DNA from: Scybalousia_A sp964639765
GTDB lineage: Bacteria; Bacteroidota; Bacteroidia; Bacteroidales; P3
Length of the DNA stretch: 17,371 nt
Assembly (NCBI GenBank): GCA_964639765.1
Contig: CAZXEN010000034.1
Span: 1-17,371 of the forward strand
Direction of reading: 5' to 3'
Position 1 is the stretch's first letter. Each line of letters begins with the position of its first letter. The notes beneath the pieces are model-generated. The model was not told the DNA's origin. It saw only the letters and a program-made list of their open reading frames with translations, and ran no database searches. Positions 7,904 to 15,450 of this stretch are shown one piece after another. A program made the translations under genes and the position numbers.

Positions 7904-7911
7904 TAATTTTG
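7904..7911 (+). promoter_or_regulatory. Predicted -7 box for lysS
   Basis: TAATTTTG matches TAnnTTTG, 16 bases before the lysS start codon. It lies in the 118-base divergent gap shared with the minus-strand operon, whose own -7 box is about 70 bases away. The upstream -33 element is unclear. Confidence 0.5.
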
Positions 7912-7927
7912 CACAAAAATAACGAAT

Positions 7928-9640
7928 ATGGAACTTAGCGAACAAGAATTGCAAAGAAGAAATGATGCAGAAGAATTAAGGAGATTGGGTATCAATCCTT
8001 ATCCTGCACCGATGTATGACGTGAATACCAACAGTCAAGAGATAAAAGAAGGTTTTGATAAAGACAATTCTAAATTTCAAGATATAAAGATAGCAGGAAG
8101 AATCATGAGCCGTAGAATTATGGGTGCTGCTTCTTTCTGTGAGATTCAGGACGAACAAGGTAGAATACAATTATATTTAAATCGCGATGAGATTTGTCCT
8201 AACGAAGACAAAACCATGTATAATACTGTCTTCAAGAAACTGCTTGATATAGGTGATATCATAGGCGTACAAGGTTTTGTTTTCCGTACTAAAATGGGAG
8301 AGATAAGCGTACATGTCAAGGAATTGACCGTTCTTTGCAAGAGCGTGCGTCCATTACCTGTGGTAAAGGAAAAAGACGGCAAGGTTTATGATGCATTTTC
8401 AGACCCGGAGCAGAGATATCGTCAAAGATATGTTGATTTAATTGTCAATCCTCAGGTAAAAGATACTTTCATCAAGCGTACTATCTTGGTAAATACAATG
8501 AGAAACTACCTTAATGAAAAAGGTTATCTGGAAGTAGAGACACCAATCCTGCAACCTATATACGGAGGAGCAGCTGCCCGTCCTTTCAAAACTCATCATA
8601 ATACCTTGGATATGGATCTTTATCTGAGAATTGCTGATGAATTGTATCTGAAAAAATTGATTGTTGGAGGTTATTCCGGCGTATATGAGTTCAGTAAGGA
8701 CTTTAGAAACGAAGGAATGGACCGTTTCCATAATCCGGAATTTACACAAATGGAACTGTATGTTGCATATAAGGATTATTTCTGGATGATGAATACCGTG
8801 GAAGAAATGGTTGAGAGAATAGCTCTTGCTTTACATGGTACAACAAAGGTGAAAGTAGGGGAGAATGTTATTGATTTCAAACGTCCATGGAAGAGATATA
8901 CTATGTACGAGGCAATAGAACACTTCACAGGAATAGATATTTCAAATATGGATGAAAAACAATTGCGAGAAACAGCAGCAAAACTTAACGTACCTGTTGA
9001 TGATACAATGGGAAAAGGAAAACTTATAGATGAAATATTCGGTGAAACTTGTGAAGGAAAACTTATCCAGCCAACATTTATCTATGATTATCCTATAGAA
9101 ATGTCTCCTTTGGCAAAAAAACACAGAAGCAAGGAAGGATTGGTTGAGAGATTTGAGGCAGTATGTAACTGCAAGGAGATATGCAATGCTTATTCTGAGT
9201 TGAATGATCCAATAGACCAGAGAAAACGTTTTGAAGAACAGCTTGAACTTGGAAAACGTGGAGACCCGGAAAGTATGGTTTTGGACGAAGACTTCCTAAG
9301 AGCGATAGAATTTGGTATGCCTCCAACATCTGGTTTAGGAATAGGAATAGACAGATTGGCAATGATGATGACTGATTCAAACAGTATTCAAGATGTTTTG
9401 TTCTTCCCTCAAATGAAACCTGAGGTTCAGCAAGCTATATCTTCCGATGACGATTTTAAAGAAAAAGGAATACCTGAGGAATGGATAGATTTGTTAAGAA
9501 AGGCAGGCATCGGTACGTTGGAAAACTTGAAATCTGCTAATATCAACAAGCTGTTTAACGACTTGAACGGACTTAGGAAGAAAAACAAACTGCAAATTCC
9601 AGCTCTTAAACTTGAAGAGTTGAAATCTTGGGCAGAATAG
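7928..9640 (+). CDS. lysS: Lysyl-tRNA synthetase, class II
   Basis: This 570-residue cytoplasmic enzyme charges tRNA-Lys. An N-terminal OB-fold anticodon-binding domain (about 50-150, with IKIAGRIMSRRIMG) precedes the class II catalytic core. The core has the motif 2 arginine in FRNEGMDRFHNPEFTQMELY (Arg260) and motif 3 GLGIGIDRLAMM (469-480). Beyond the usual end of the core at about 500, a tail of roughly 60 residues contains a helix-hairpin-helix-like segment (WIDLLRKAGIGTLENL). I associate this tail with Bacteroidetes LysRS; it explains the length over the roughly 500 residues of E. coli LysRS. The start at 7928 follows a -7 box closely, and the leader is short. It is transcribed alone and followed by two hairpins. 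Confidence 0.97.
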   Translation: MELSEQELQRRNDAEELRRLGINPYPAPMYDVNTNSQEIKEGFDKDNSKFQDIKIAGRIMSRRIMGAASFCEIQDEQGRIQLYLNRDEICPNEDKTMYNTVFKKLLDIGDIIGVQGFVFRTKMGEISVHVKELTVLCKSVRPLPVVKEKDGKVYDAFSDPEQRYRQRYVDLIVNPQVKDTFIKRTILVNTMRNYLNEKGYLEVETPILQPIYGGAAARPFKTHHNTLDMDLYLRIADELYLKKLIVGGYSGVYEFSKDFRNEGMDRFHNPEFTQMELYVAYKDYFWMMNTVEEMVERIALALHGTTKVKVGENVIDFKRPWKRYTMYEAIEHFTGIDISNMDEKQLRETAAKLNVPVDDTMGKGKLIDEIFGETCEGKLIQPTFIYDYPIEMSPLAKKHRSKEGLVERFEAVCNCKEICNAYSELNDPIDQRKRFEEQLELGKRGDPESMVLDEDFLRAIEFGMPPTSGLGIGIDRLAMMMTDSNSIQDVLFFPQMKPEVQQAISSDDDFKEKGIPEEWIDLLRKAGIGTLENLKSANINKLFNDLNGLRKKNKLQIPALKLEELKSWAE

Positions 9641-9681
9641 GTCTGTAAGATTTTTTTCTAAGCAGATATTTACTAAGAACA

Positions 9682-9715
9682 ATATTGCCTGATAGGATTA
9701 CCTGTCAGGCAATAT
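9682..9715 (+). terminator. Long hairpin after lysS, likely terminator
   Basis: ATATTGCCTGA (9682-9692) pairs exactly with TCAGGCAATAT (9705-9715). The stem extends inward through a T-G pair and AGG/CCT to an ATTA loop, giving about 15 pairs. It lies 42 bases past the lysS stop. There is no long T run, so termination is plausible but not certain. Confidence 0.6.
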
Positions 9716-9728
9716 GTTATTAAAAGGA

Positions 9729-9754
9729 AACCTCAGAATAAAAATTCTGAGGTT
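9729..9754. terminator. Second hairpin in the lysS-proS gap
   Basis: AACCTCAGAAT (9729-9739) pairs perfectly with ATTCTGAGGTT (9744-9754) around an AAAA loop, 14 bases after the previous hairpin. On the minus strand the bases after it are CCTTTTAA, so it could also end a transcript of the relic at 9804-9963. It may be a leftover terminator of the lost gene. Confidence 0.5.
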
Positions 9755-9803
9755 CAATGAAAAAATTATTTATGCATAGTAAAAGATTTACAGAAGAACT
9801 CTA

Positions 9804-9963
9804 TTATTCTTTTATTATCTTGATAGTTTGTATTAAATTATTGTCATCTATAATTCTAAGGTAATAGACACCTGCTGCAAGGGAACCTGTCTCTATGTTT
9901 AGCTTTCTGTCAAAGGCTTTCAAGGAAAGCAAGATTATATAAGGAGCCTTGACCAGGATTTGC
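9804..9963 (-). pseudogene. Relic of a T9SS type A C-terminal sorting domain
   Basis: Read on the minus strand, 9804-9911 encodes 35 residues ending at a stop. They begin DRKLNIETG, continue SLAAGVYYLRIIDDNN and finish TIKIIKE. This is the end of a Bacteroidetes type IX secretion sorting domain, where LPAGVYFLRV and a terminal K-rich strand are standard. Upstream, in a frame shifted by one base, 9931-9963 encodes ANPGQGSLYNL, resembling the domain's starting NPxxxxL motif. The middle of the domain is missing, the two parts are out of frame, and no passenger protein remains: the next gene, proS, begins its terminator 50 bases on. It is best read as the decayed tail of a secreted protein gene. 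Confidence 0.65.
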
Positions 9964-10010
9964 AAAAAAAAGTATTTTTATAGAAAATAGACTTAAATAC
10001 GAAGCATAAA

Positions 10011-10042
10011 AAAAAAGACTCACAATTCTGTAAGTCTTTTTT
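10011..10042 (-). terminator. Intrinsic terminator of proS
   Basis: AAAAAAGACT (10011-10020) pairs with AGTCTTTTTT (10033-10042). On the minus strand the hairpin lies just past the proS stop codon (10047-10049) and ends in a run of T residues, the usual form of an intrinsic terminator. Confidence 0.8.
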
Positions 10043-10046
10043 CTTA

Positions 10047-11519
10047 TTAATAGTTTCTTGCAAATATCACTCGTTGTTTTGAAGGCTTACCTGAATAAAT
10101 ACATTTGCCTTCTTCTTGTGGATTGTCTATAGGAATGCAACGAATAGTTGCCTTTGTTTCTTCTTTTATCTTCAGTTCTGTTTCTGTTGTTCCGTCCCAA
10201 TGACAAAGTAGGAAACCACCTTTCTCTATTTCTTGTTTGAAATCTTCCCAAGTCTCAACCTTTCTTGTTTTCTGTTCCCTTAGAGCAAGGGCTTTTTGGA
10301 ACAAGTTGTCTTGAATATCTTTCAGAAGTTGTTCTATATATTCGCAAATACCCTCTGTCTGATGTAAAAGTTTTTCGCAAGTATCTCTGCGGAAGACTTC
10401 TATTTTGTCTTCTTTCAAATCTCTTGCTCCTAAAGTCAAACGTATAGGCACTCCTTTAAACTCATATTCATTAAACTTCCAACCCGGTTTTGTCTTAGGG
10501 TCGTCATCATATTTTACTGTGATGTTTTTAGCCTTCAATTCTTGTTGAATCTTTGCTGCAAGCTCGTCTATCATTTGTTTTTCTTCGTCTGTCTTGTAGA
10601 TAGGCACGATAACAACTTGCAAAGGTGCCAGAGCAGGAGGCAGAACCAGACCATTGTCATCAGAATGTGTCATTATCAACGCACCCATCAGTCTTGTGGA
10701 AACGCCCCACGAAGTTGCCCAAACATATTCCAACTTGTTGTCCTTTGAAAGAAACTTAACATCAAAGGCTTTTGCGAAGTTCTGACCCAAAAAGTGCGAA
10801 GTTCCTGCCTGAAGAGCCTTACCGTCTTGCATCATTGCTTCAATACAATATGTATCAACAGCACCTGCAAAACGTTCATTAGCAGTTTTTACTCCTCTTA
10901 TAACAGGCATAGCCATATATTTTTCTGCAAAATCCGCATAAACGTGCATCATTTTTATGGTTTCTTGTTCTGCTTGTTCAGAAGTTTCATGTGCTGTATG
11001 ACCTTCCTGCCATAGGAACTCAGCAGTACGCAGAAACATTCTGGTTCTCATCTCCCAGCGTACAACATTAGCCCATTGGTTACAAAGTATAGGCAAATCC
11101 CTGTAGGATTTTATCCATTTGCGATAGGTATCCCAGATAATGGTTTCGGAAGTAGGACGTACAATCAGTTCTTCTTCCAGTTTGGCATCAGGATCAGGCA
11201 CAAGACCTTTGCCGTCAGGAGATTTAGCCAAGCGATGATGAGTTACAACAGCACATTCTTTGGCAAAGCCTTCAACATGTTCAGCTTCTTTCTCAAAAAA
11301 AGACTTTGGAATAAACAAAGGAAAGTAAGCATTCTGAACCCCTGTCTCTTTGAACATGGAATCCAAAGTATGTTGCATTTTTTCCCATATTGCGTAGCCA
11401 TAAGGTTTTATTACCATACAACCTCTTACAGAAGAATTTTCTGCAAGGTCTGCTCTTACCACTAATTCATTATACCATTCGGAGTAGTTTTCTGCTCTTT
11501 TTACGAAATCTTTTGCCAT
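10047..11519 (-). CDS. proS: Prolyl-tRNA synthetase, archaeal/eukaryote-type
   Basis: This 490-residue cytoplasmic class II enzyme charges tRNA-Pro. It is the short type without the YbaK-like editing insertion of E. coli ProRS. The core includes RPTSET (121-126) and the motif 2 region RWEMRTRMFLRTAEFLWQEG (154-173), followed by HTAHET. The C-terminal domain typical of this type ends with the conserved tyrosine (RVIFARNY). That domain usually binds zinc through four cysteines; here Cys439, Cys461 and Cys473 are seen, but the fourth position is Ser476 (CIYSGKPS), so the site may be altered. It stands alone, divergent from the lipoprotein gene, with a -7 box at 11588-11595. Confidence 0.96.
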   Translation of the reverse strand: MAKDFVKRAENYSEWYNELVVRADLAENSSVRGCMVIKPYGYAIWEKMQHTLDSMFKETGVQNAYFPLFIPKSFFEKEAEHVEGFAKECAVVTHHRLAKSPDGKGLVPDPDAKLEEELIVRPTSETIIWDTYRKWIKSYRDLPILCNQWANVVRWEMRTRMFLRTAEFLWQEGHTAHETSEQAEQETIKMMHVYADFAEKYMAMPVIRGVKTANERFAGAVDTYCIEAMMQDGKALQAGTSHFLGQNFAKAFDVKFLSKDNKLEYVWATSWGVSTRLMGALIMTHSDDNGLVLPPALAPLQVVIVPIYKTDEEKQMIDELAAKIQQELKAKNITVKYDDDPKTKPGWKFNEYEFKGVPIRLTLGARDLKEDKIEVFRRDTCEKLLHQTEGICEYIEQLLKDIQDNLFQKALALREQKTRKVETWEDFKQEIEKGGFLLCHWDGTTETELKIKEETKATIRCIPIDNPQEEGKCIYSGKPSKQRVIFARNY

Positions 11520-11587
11520 TATATTATTATTTTTGGTATAGTTTTTGTTTTAAATTCAGATGAAGTCTTTTGTTTGCAAAGACTCTG

Positions 11588-11595
11588 CAAAATTA
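11588..11595 (-). promoter_or_regulatory. Predicted -7 box for proS
   Basis: The minus strand reads TAATTTTG, matching TAnnTTTG, 68 bases before the proS start. The sequence is identical to the boxes predicted before lysS and the methyltransferase-like gene. No clear -33 element is visible. Confidence 0.5.
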
Positions 11596-11626
11596 TAAAA
11601 AAAAATTGAACTGAACTATAATAAAT

Positions 11627-11633
11627 AAAGGAG
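11627..11633 (+). promoter_or_regulatory. Shine-Dalgarno site for the lipoprotein gene
   Basis: AAAGGAG lies 6 bases before the ATG at 11640. Such a clear site is unusual for this window and fixes the start of the lipoprotein gene. Confidence 0.6.
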
Positions 11634-11639
11634 TATATT

Positions 11640-12740
11640 ATGAATTTTTTGAAAAACAGAGATTGGAAGTTAGGAACTATTGTTTTGATAGTTGCTTCTC
11701 TTTTTGTTTCTTGTGCAGTAGAAAGTACAGGATTTGTCTATGATGACATCTATCTTGACGATACAGAAATAAATGAACAGGATGAAGCTTTTGCAAAGCA
11801 GCAGGAGCAAGAAAAGAAATTAAGAGAAGAAAGAATTCGTGCTTATCAGCAAGCAATGGAACAGGAAAACAGTGAAAATGAAGAAGCAGAAGAAGAGTAT
11901 AAATACAATCCTGATGATACAGTATTCAATATGGATGACTATTATGACTATGCGTATGCTGCTCGTATCAAAAGATTTCATTCTCCTACCATAATATATA
12001 ACTATTACGATGACTATTATACAGATCTTTGCTGGTATGATCCTGATCCTATGCTTTGGGGAACAAGTATATATTTGGGTTATCGTTGGTGGTATCCTAC
12101 ATATTCCTACTATTGGACTTGGAATTATGGCTGGGGTTGGCACAGACCTTTCTATTGGCACAATCCTTGGGCTTATGATTACTATGCTTGGCATCATCAT
12201 CCTTGGGGGTACTATCATGCTCCTTGGTATTACAACTCATGGGACAGAAATTCCCATTTCTACAACAGACCTGACTACAATATGTCAAGATCTCCAAGAC
12301 ACAACAACCGCAATACTCAAACAGGATTCCGTTATAACAACAATACTGGAACAAATGGGGTAGGTGAGAACGAAAAAACTTTTGGAGAGAGATATACTCA
12401 AAGATATGGCAACCCAACAACCAGAACAACCAGAACAAATACCACAAATGTACGTTCAAAAAACACAAACAACAATAACTCTGTTAACAACAACACACGT
12501 AAAAGAAATACAAACAACAACAGCACCATAAAATCCAACAACAATACCCGCACTTATACTCCGGCAAAAGAACGTCAGCCAAGAAACTCCAACGAATACA
12601 GAAGAAACAACACCAACACCAACAATAACAACCGCTCTATAAATACAAACCGCTCAAACAACAACAGAAGCTCTTCAATGAACAGGAGTTCAAACAGCCA
12701 TTCTTCTTCCCGTTCAACAGGAGGTGGCAGAAGAAGATAG
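11640..12740 (+). CDS. Low-complexity lipoprotein: acidic helix, Trp/Tyr-rich block, Asn-rich tail
   Basis: I do not recognise a named family for this 366-residue protein. It begins with a lipoprotein signal peptide: a basic start, a hydrophobic run (12-23) and a lipobox ending at Cys25 (LFVSC). Residues 41-88 are highly charged and probably helical or coiled coil (QQEQEKKLREERIRAYQQAM). Residues about 116-214 are strikingly aromatic, with roughly 14 Trp and 23 Tyr plus many His and Pro (YSYYWTWNYGWGWHRPFYWH). Residues 215-366 are Asn, Thr, Arg and Ser rich and end GGGRRR, probably disordered. It is likely anchored in a membrane. It precedes the outer-membrane barrel gene by 60 bases, suggesting they act together, but no function is proposed. 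Confidence 0.75.
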   Translation: MNFLKNRDWKLGTIVLIVASLFVSCAVESTGFVYDDIYLDDTEINEQDEAFAKQQEQEKKLREERIRAYQQAMEQENSENEEAEEEYKYNPDDTVFNMDDYYDYAYAARIKRFHSPTIIYNYYDDYYTDLCWYDPDPMLWGTSIYLGYRWWYPTYSYYWTWNYGWGWHRPFYWHNPWAYDYYAWHHHPWGYYHAPWYYNSWDRNSHFYNRPDYNMSRSPRHNNRNTQTGFRYNNNTGTNGVGENEKTFGERYTQRYGNPTTRTTRTNTTNVRSKNTNNNNSVNNNTRKRNTNNNSTIKSNNNTRTYTPAKERQPRNSNEYRRNNTNTNNNNRSINTNRSNNNRSSSMNRSSNSHSSSRSTGGGRRR

Positions 12741-12800
12741 GACTTGAAGAATAATAAAAAACAGATATAGTCGTTAATAATAAAAAAAATAAATAAAAAA

Positions 12801-14285
12801 ATGAAAAAGATAGTTTTCTTAGTGATAGGTTTATTTGGATTATCTTTGGTTAATGCACAAACAATTGATTTTCCTTTGATGTCTTCTCAGTATGGAATGA
12901 ACGGAACTGCTTCTTTTATCGGCAAAGGTGGAGCCATAGGAGCATTGGGAGGCGATATTATGTCAGCGCATTACAATCCTGCAGGTTTAGGTTTGTATCG
13001 TTCAAGTGAATTAACTTTCTCAATGGGTTTGGATATCAATTCCACTGAATCAAACTACAAAGGTTTAATAAGCAAAGACTCACATCCTTCTTTCAACTAT
13101 GGTAATCTTGGTTTGGTGTTGGATTTCAACAATGGTAAAAAGTCAGCTTGGAAGCATGTTCAGTTGTCTTTTGGCTTGAACCGTTTGGTGAACTTCAACA
13201 ACAGAATAAAGATTGCACGTCCCAACCTGACCCGTTCTTATATTGACGCAAACTACATCAATAATTTTGATGCAGACGGAGATGGTATATTGGATGCTCA
13301 ATATGATTTTGATGATGTGGGCAAAGAAGACTTCTTCCGTGCAGGTGTAGTGGATATAGACACAGACTATGTTTTGTCTTCTGAGTACTTCAATGGTAGT
13401 TTTGACCAGATAATTGCCTATAGAGAGAGTGGTTATCTTAATGAGTTTTCCATGTCTTTGTCTGCTAACTATCAAAATTGGCTTTATCTTGGAGCAACAG
13501 TAGGTATTCCTTTTGGAGAATACACGGCTAAGTATATGTTTTCCGAGACTGTAACCAACCTGAACGGCACAGGCAAGTACAATTACAACACAGAACAGGA
13601 CCTTTCTCTTACAGGTTTCAACCTGAAAGTTGGAGCTATAGTAAAACCTGTTAGTTTTTGGAGAATAGGTGGAGCAATCCATACTCCTACATTCTACACT
13701 GTTGATGATGATTTCTATCAGAGCGTGTCCTATACAACAACTTCCGGCGGCTGGTTTAATCCTATAACATATCATATGCAAAGTCCTTGGCGTTTTATTG
13801 CAAGTACTGCCTTCGTGTTTGGCAACAATAAATCCAAATTGTCAGGAACTTTGAGTCTGGATTATGAATATGCAGATTACAGCTCAATGAGTTTTGACAT
13901 GGATGACAATATTTCCACAGAAACTTACCTTAATTCAGGCATAGAAAATACCTTTACAGGTGCAAGCAATATAAGATTGGGCGGAGAGTTGAAAGCAGAC
14001 CGTTTATACATTAGGGCAGGTTATGCTTATTATGGCAGTCCTTACAAAGAAGAGTCAGTAAATGACTGTGCTTGGAACTACATTACATTTGGATTGGGCT
14101 ACAAAGGCAAGGTTTGTAATTTTGATATTGCATACGCTTACGGCAAACAAAAATCTAAGTACTATGTTTATGATGAATACAACTCTGCTGCAGCAGGCAA
14201 TGACCCTTGGTCTTCTGATAGTAACCCAACAGAAGTAACCCGTAACAAACATCTTATTCAAGCAACATTAGGATTTAAATTCTAA
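12801..14285 (+). CDS. OmpP1/FadL-family outer-membrane beta-barrel protein
   Basis: The 494-residue product has a signal peptide (1-19, cut after VNA). The FadL/OmpP1-type N-terminal region follows, including GALGGDIMSAHYNPAGLGLYR (47-67), where NPAGLG is the family signature. Alternating hydrophobic strands then run to a C-terminal phenylalanine (ATLGFKF), typical of an outer-membrane barrel. An acidic DADGDGILD loop at 157-165 resembles a calcium-binding motif. FadL proteins carry hydrophobic compounds across the outer membrane. In Bacteroidetes these relatives are often annotated as hemin receptors or hydrocarbon transporters, and the substrate is not known. It follows the lipoprotein gene, perhaps in the same transcript, and ends at a strong terminator. 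Confidence 0.88.
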   Translation: MKKIVFLVIGLFGLSLVNAQTIDFPLMSSQYGMNGTASFIGKGGAIGALGGDIMSAHYNPAGLGLYRSSELTFSMGLDINSTESNYKGLISKDSHPSFNYGNLGLVLDFNNGKKSAWKHVQLSFGLNRLVNFNNRIKIARPNLTRSYIDANYINNFDADGDGILDAQYDFDDVGKEDFFRAGVVDIDTDYVLSSEYFNGSFDQIIAYRESGYLNEFSMSLSANYQNWLYLGATVGIPFGEYTAKYMFSETVTNLNGTGKYNYNTEQDLSLTGFNLKVGAIVKPVSFWRIGGAIHTPTFYTVDDDFYQSVSYTTTSGGWFNPITYHMQSPWRFIASTAFVFGNNKSKLSGTLSLDYEYADYSSMSFDMDDNISTETYLNSGIENTFTGASNIRLGGELKADRLYIRAGYAYYGSPYKEESVNDCAWNYITFGLGYKGKVCNFDIAYAYGKQKSKYYVYDEYNSAAAGNDPWSSDSNPTEVTRNKHLIQATLGFKF

Positions 14286-14331
14286 AAAAATATTTAAAAC
14301 ATAAAAATAGTTTACAAACTATTACTATATT

Positions 14332-14363
14332 ATAAAGGAACGATAAGAATATCGTTCCTTTAT
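14332..14363 (+). terminator. Terminator after the outer-membrane protein gene
   Basis: ATAAAGGAACGATA (14332-14345) pairs perfectly with TATCGTTCCTTTAT (14350-14363) around an AGAA loop. It lies 46 bases after the stop codon, and the right arm contains TTCCTTT followed by TATT. It separates this unit from the promoter of the next gene. Confidence 0.8.
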
Positions 14364-14386
14364 TATTAAAAAAATATTAAAATATA

Positions 14387-14416
14387 TTGTCAGTTAAAAA
14401 AAATATACTATTTTTG
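14387..14416 (+). promoter_or_regulatory. Complete Bacteroidetes promoter for the BspA-like gene
   Basis: TTG at 14387-14389 and TATTTTTG at 14409-14416 are separated by exactly 19 bases, the consensus -33/-7 arrangement of the Bacteroidetes primary sigma factor. It is the best promoter in the window. Transcription should begin near 14422, leaving a leader of about 40 A-rich bases before the ATG at 14464. An intact promoter suggests the interrupted gene is still transcribed. Confidence 0.75.
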
Positions 14417-14463
14417 CAGCTTGAAAGAAATTTTTCACGAAAAACAAATTAATAATAAAAAAA

Positions 14464-15432
14464 ATGAAAACACTTACAAATGGGCGTTGTCTAACGCCAA
14501 AAGAGACCTTTATGGGGGGGTTGATTTATCATGATTCTTTGGTTACAAAGAATTCCTCATTTAAAACTTTAACCAAAAACATTGTTTTAGCCTTTCTTTT
14601 ATTACTTTTAGCTGTTCCTTCTTTTGCACAAACATTTACAGTTGAGAATCTTAAATATACAGTCACAACTACTGCTAATAACGATGGCAATGGTGGAGAG
14701 GTTAAGGTAGCTGGGTATTCTGGGACTGTTAGCGGAGCTCTTAACATCCCTTCGGATGTAACATACGACAATATTACCTACAGAGTAACGTCAATAGGTG
14801 AGGGTGCGTTTGGCTGGTGTAGCAGTTTAACATCTATCACTATTCCAGACGGCGTTACTTCTATCGGTAACTATGCGTTTTCCTATTGTAGTGGTTTAAT
14901 AAGTATAACTATTCCAGACGGTGTTACTTCTATTGGTTCCAGTGCTTTTTACAATTGTACAGGTTTAACAAGTATAACTATTCCAGACGGTGTTACTTCT
15001 ATCGGTAACGGTGTTTTTCAAGGTTGTAGAAGTTTAACATCTATCACTATTCCAGACGGTGTTACTTCTATCGGTAACAATGCTTTTTACGGTTGTACAG
15101 GTGTGACTGATATAACATTCATTCGTAGTGAGTCTGTGTCTAATCTACAAATAGACAATAATGCTTTCTATAATCTATGCAACGGTGTAATATTCCGTGT
15201 TCCAACAGGAAAGGTTAATGCATATAAGACTGCTCTGAATTGGGTAGCTAATGGATACTCTGAAATCTATTATATTACAGACAGAGCTGATGGAGCTTTT
15301 GTGGTAACTGTTAATGGAATAAGATACGGAGTTGTAGATGCAGCAAGCAGAACAGCGAGAGTTGTTAGTAGTAGTGTCTCAGGCGATGTAACCATTGAAC
15401 CTTCTGTCAGTGGTTTTGGATCAGAATCTTAG
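14464..15432 (+). CDS. BspA-like leucine-rich-repeat surface protein, part before the in-frame TAG
   Basis: These 322 codons encode the start of a secreted BspA-type (LRR_5) repeat protein. A 37-residue leader precedes an ordinary signal peptide (NIVLAFLLLLLAVPSFAQ, cut near residue 56), so the N-terminus is unusually long. ATG 14464 is preferred because it follows the promoter and an A-rich leader; ATG 14512 is in frame too. A beta-rich cap (YTVTTTANN to ITYRVTSIG) leads to about five 23-residue repeats of the form VTSIGxxAFxxCxxLTSITIPDG. A spacer follows, and a second cap begins at VTVNGIRYGVV. That cap is cut by TAG at 15430-15432 and resumes in the same frame. Related proteins bind host or matrix proteins in oral and gut bacteria; that role is not shown here. 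A truncated, shed product would contain only the first repeat block. Confidence 0.8.
   Translation: MKTLTNGRCLTPKETFMGGLIYHDSLVTKNSSFKTLTKNIVLAFLLLLLAVPSFAQTFTVENLKYTVTTTANNDGNGGEVKVAGYSGTVSGALNIPSDVTYDNITYRVTSIGEGAFGWCSSLTSITIPDGVTSIGNYAFSYCSGLISITIPDGVTSIGSSAFYNCTGLTSITIPDGVTSIGNGVFQGCRSLTSITIPDGVTSIGNNAFYGCTGVTDITFIRSESVSNLQIDNNAFYNLCNGVIFRVPTGKVNAYKTALNWVANGYSEIYYITDRADGAFVVTVNGIRYGVVDAASRTARVVSSSVSGDVTIEPSVSGFGSES
14483..14498 (+). other. Hairpin in the first codons of the BspA-like gene
   Basis: GGCGTT (14483-14488) pairs with AACGCC (14493-14498) around a GTCT loop, 19 bases after the start codon. It is GC-rich in an AT-rich setting. It could slow early translation or be chance. Confidence 0.35.
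14514..14520 (+). repeat. G7 homopolymer in the 5' coding part of the BspA-like gene
   Basis: Seven consecutive G residues occupy codons 17-19, directly after an in-frame ATG and before the signal peptide. Gain or loss of one G would shift the frame ahead of all functional domains. No other G run of this length was noticed in the window. Confidence 0.7.
14770..15108 (+). repeat. First LRR-coding repeat block (69-bp units)
   Basis: About five head-to-tail units of 69 bases encode 23-residue BspA-type leucine-rich repeats. The DNA core ATTCCAGACGGTGTTACTTC recurs nearly unchanged in each unit, so the DNA and not only the protein is repetitive. The last unit diverges after CTGGTGTGAC-like sequence and passes into a spacer. 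Confidence 0.85.
14822..14949 (+). repeat. Direct repeat copy 1 (128 bp; partner 15701-15828)
   Basis: This stretch is identical to 15701-15828 except at one base (14907 A, 15786 C). The copies lie 879 bases (293 codons) apart in the same reading frame, on opposite sides of the in-frame stop. They are substrates for homologous recombination. Confidence 0.85.
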
Positions 15433-15450
15433 ACTTCTCAAGACTATACA

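Noticed and set aside
9757..9864. Short plus-strand frame starting MKKLFMHSK in the lysS-proS gap
   Set aside because: It is 35 codons, overlaps the sorting-domain relic on the other strand, and follows a hairpin with no promoter visible.
12010..12363. Plus-strand open frame of 117 codons inside the lipoprotein gene
   Set aside because: The aromatic-rich coding sequence leaves this alternate frame open by composition; it has no start signal or recognisable domain.
13143..13781. Minus-strand open frame of 212 codons opposite the outer-membrane protein gene
   Set aside because: It is fully antisense to a barrel protein with signal peptide and family signature; the antisense product looks random.
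15430..15432. TAG reassigned to an amino acid (alternative genetic code)
   Set aside because: korB, lysS and the lipoprotein gene all end with TAG at the expected protein end, so TAG is an ordinary stop here.
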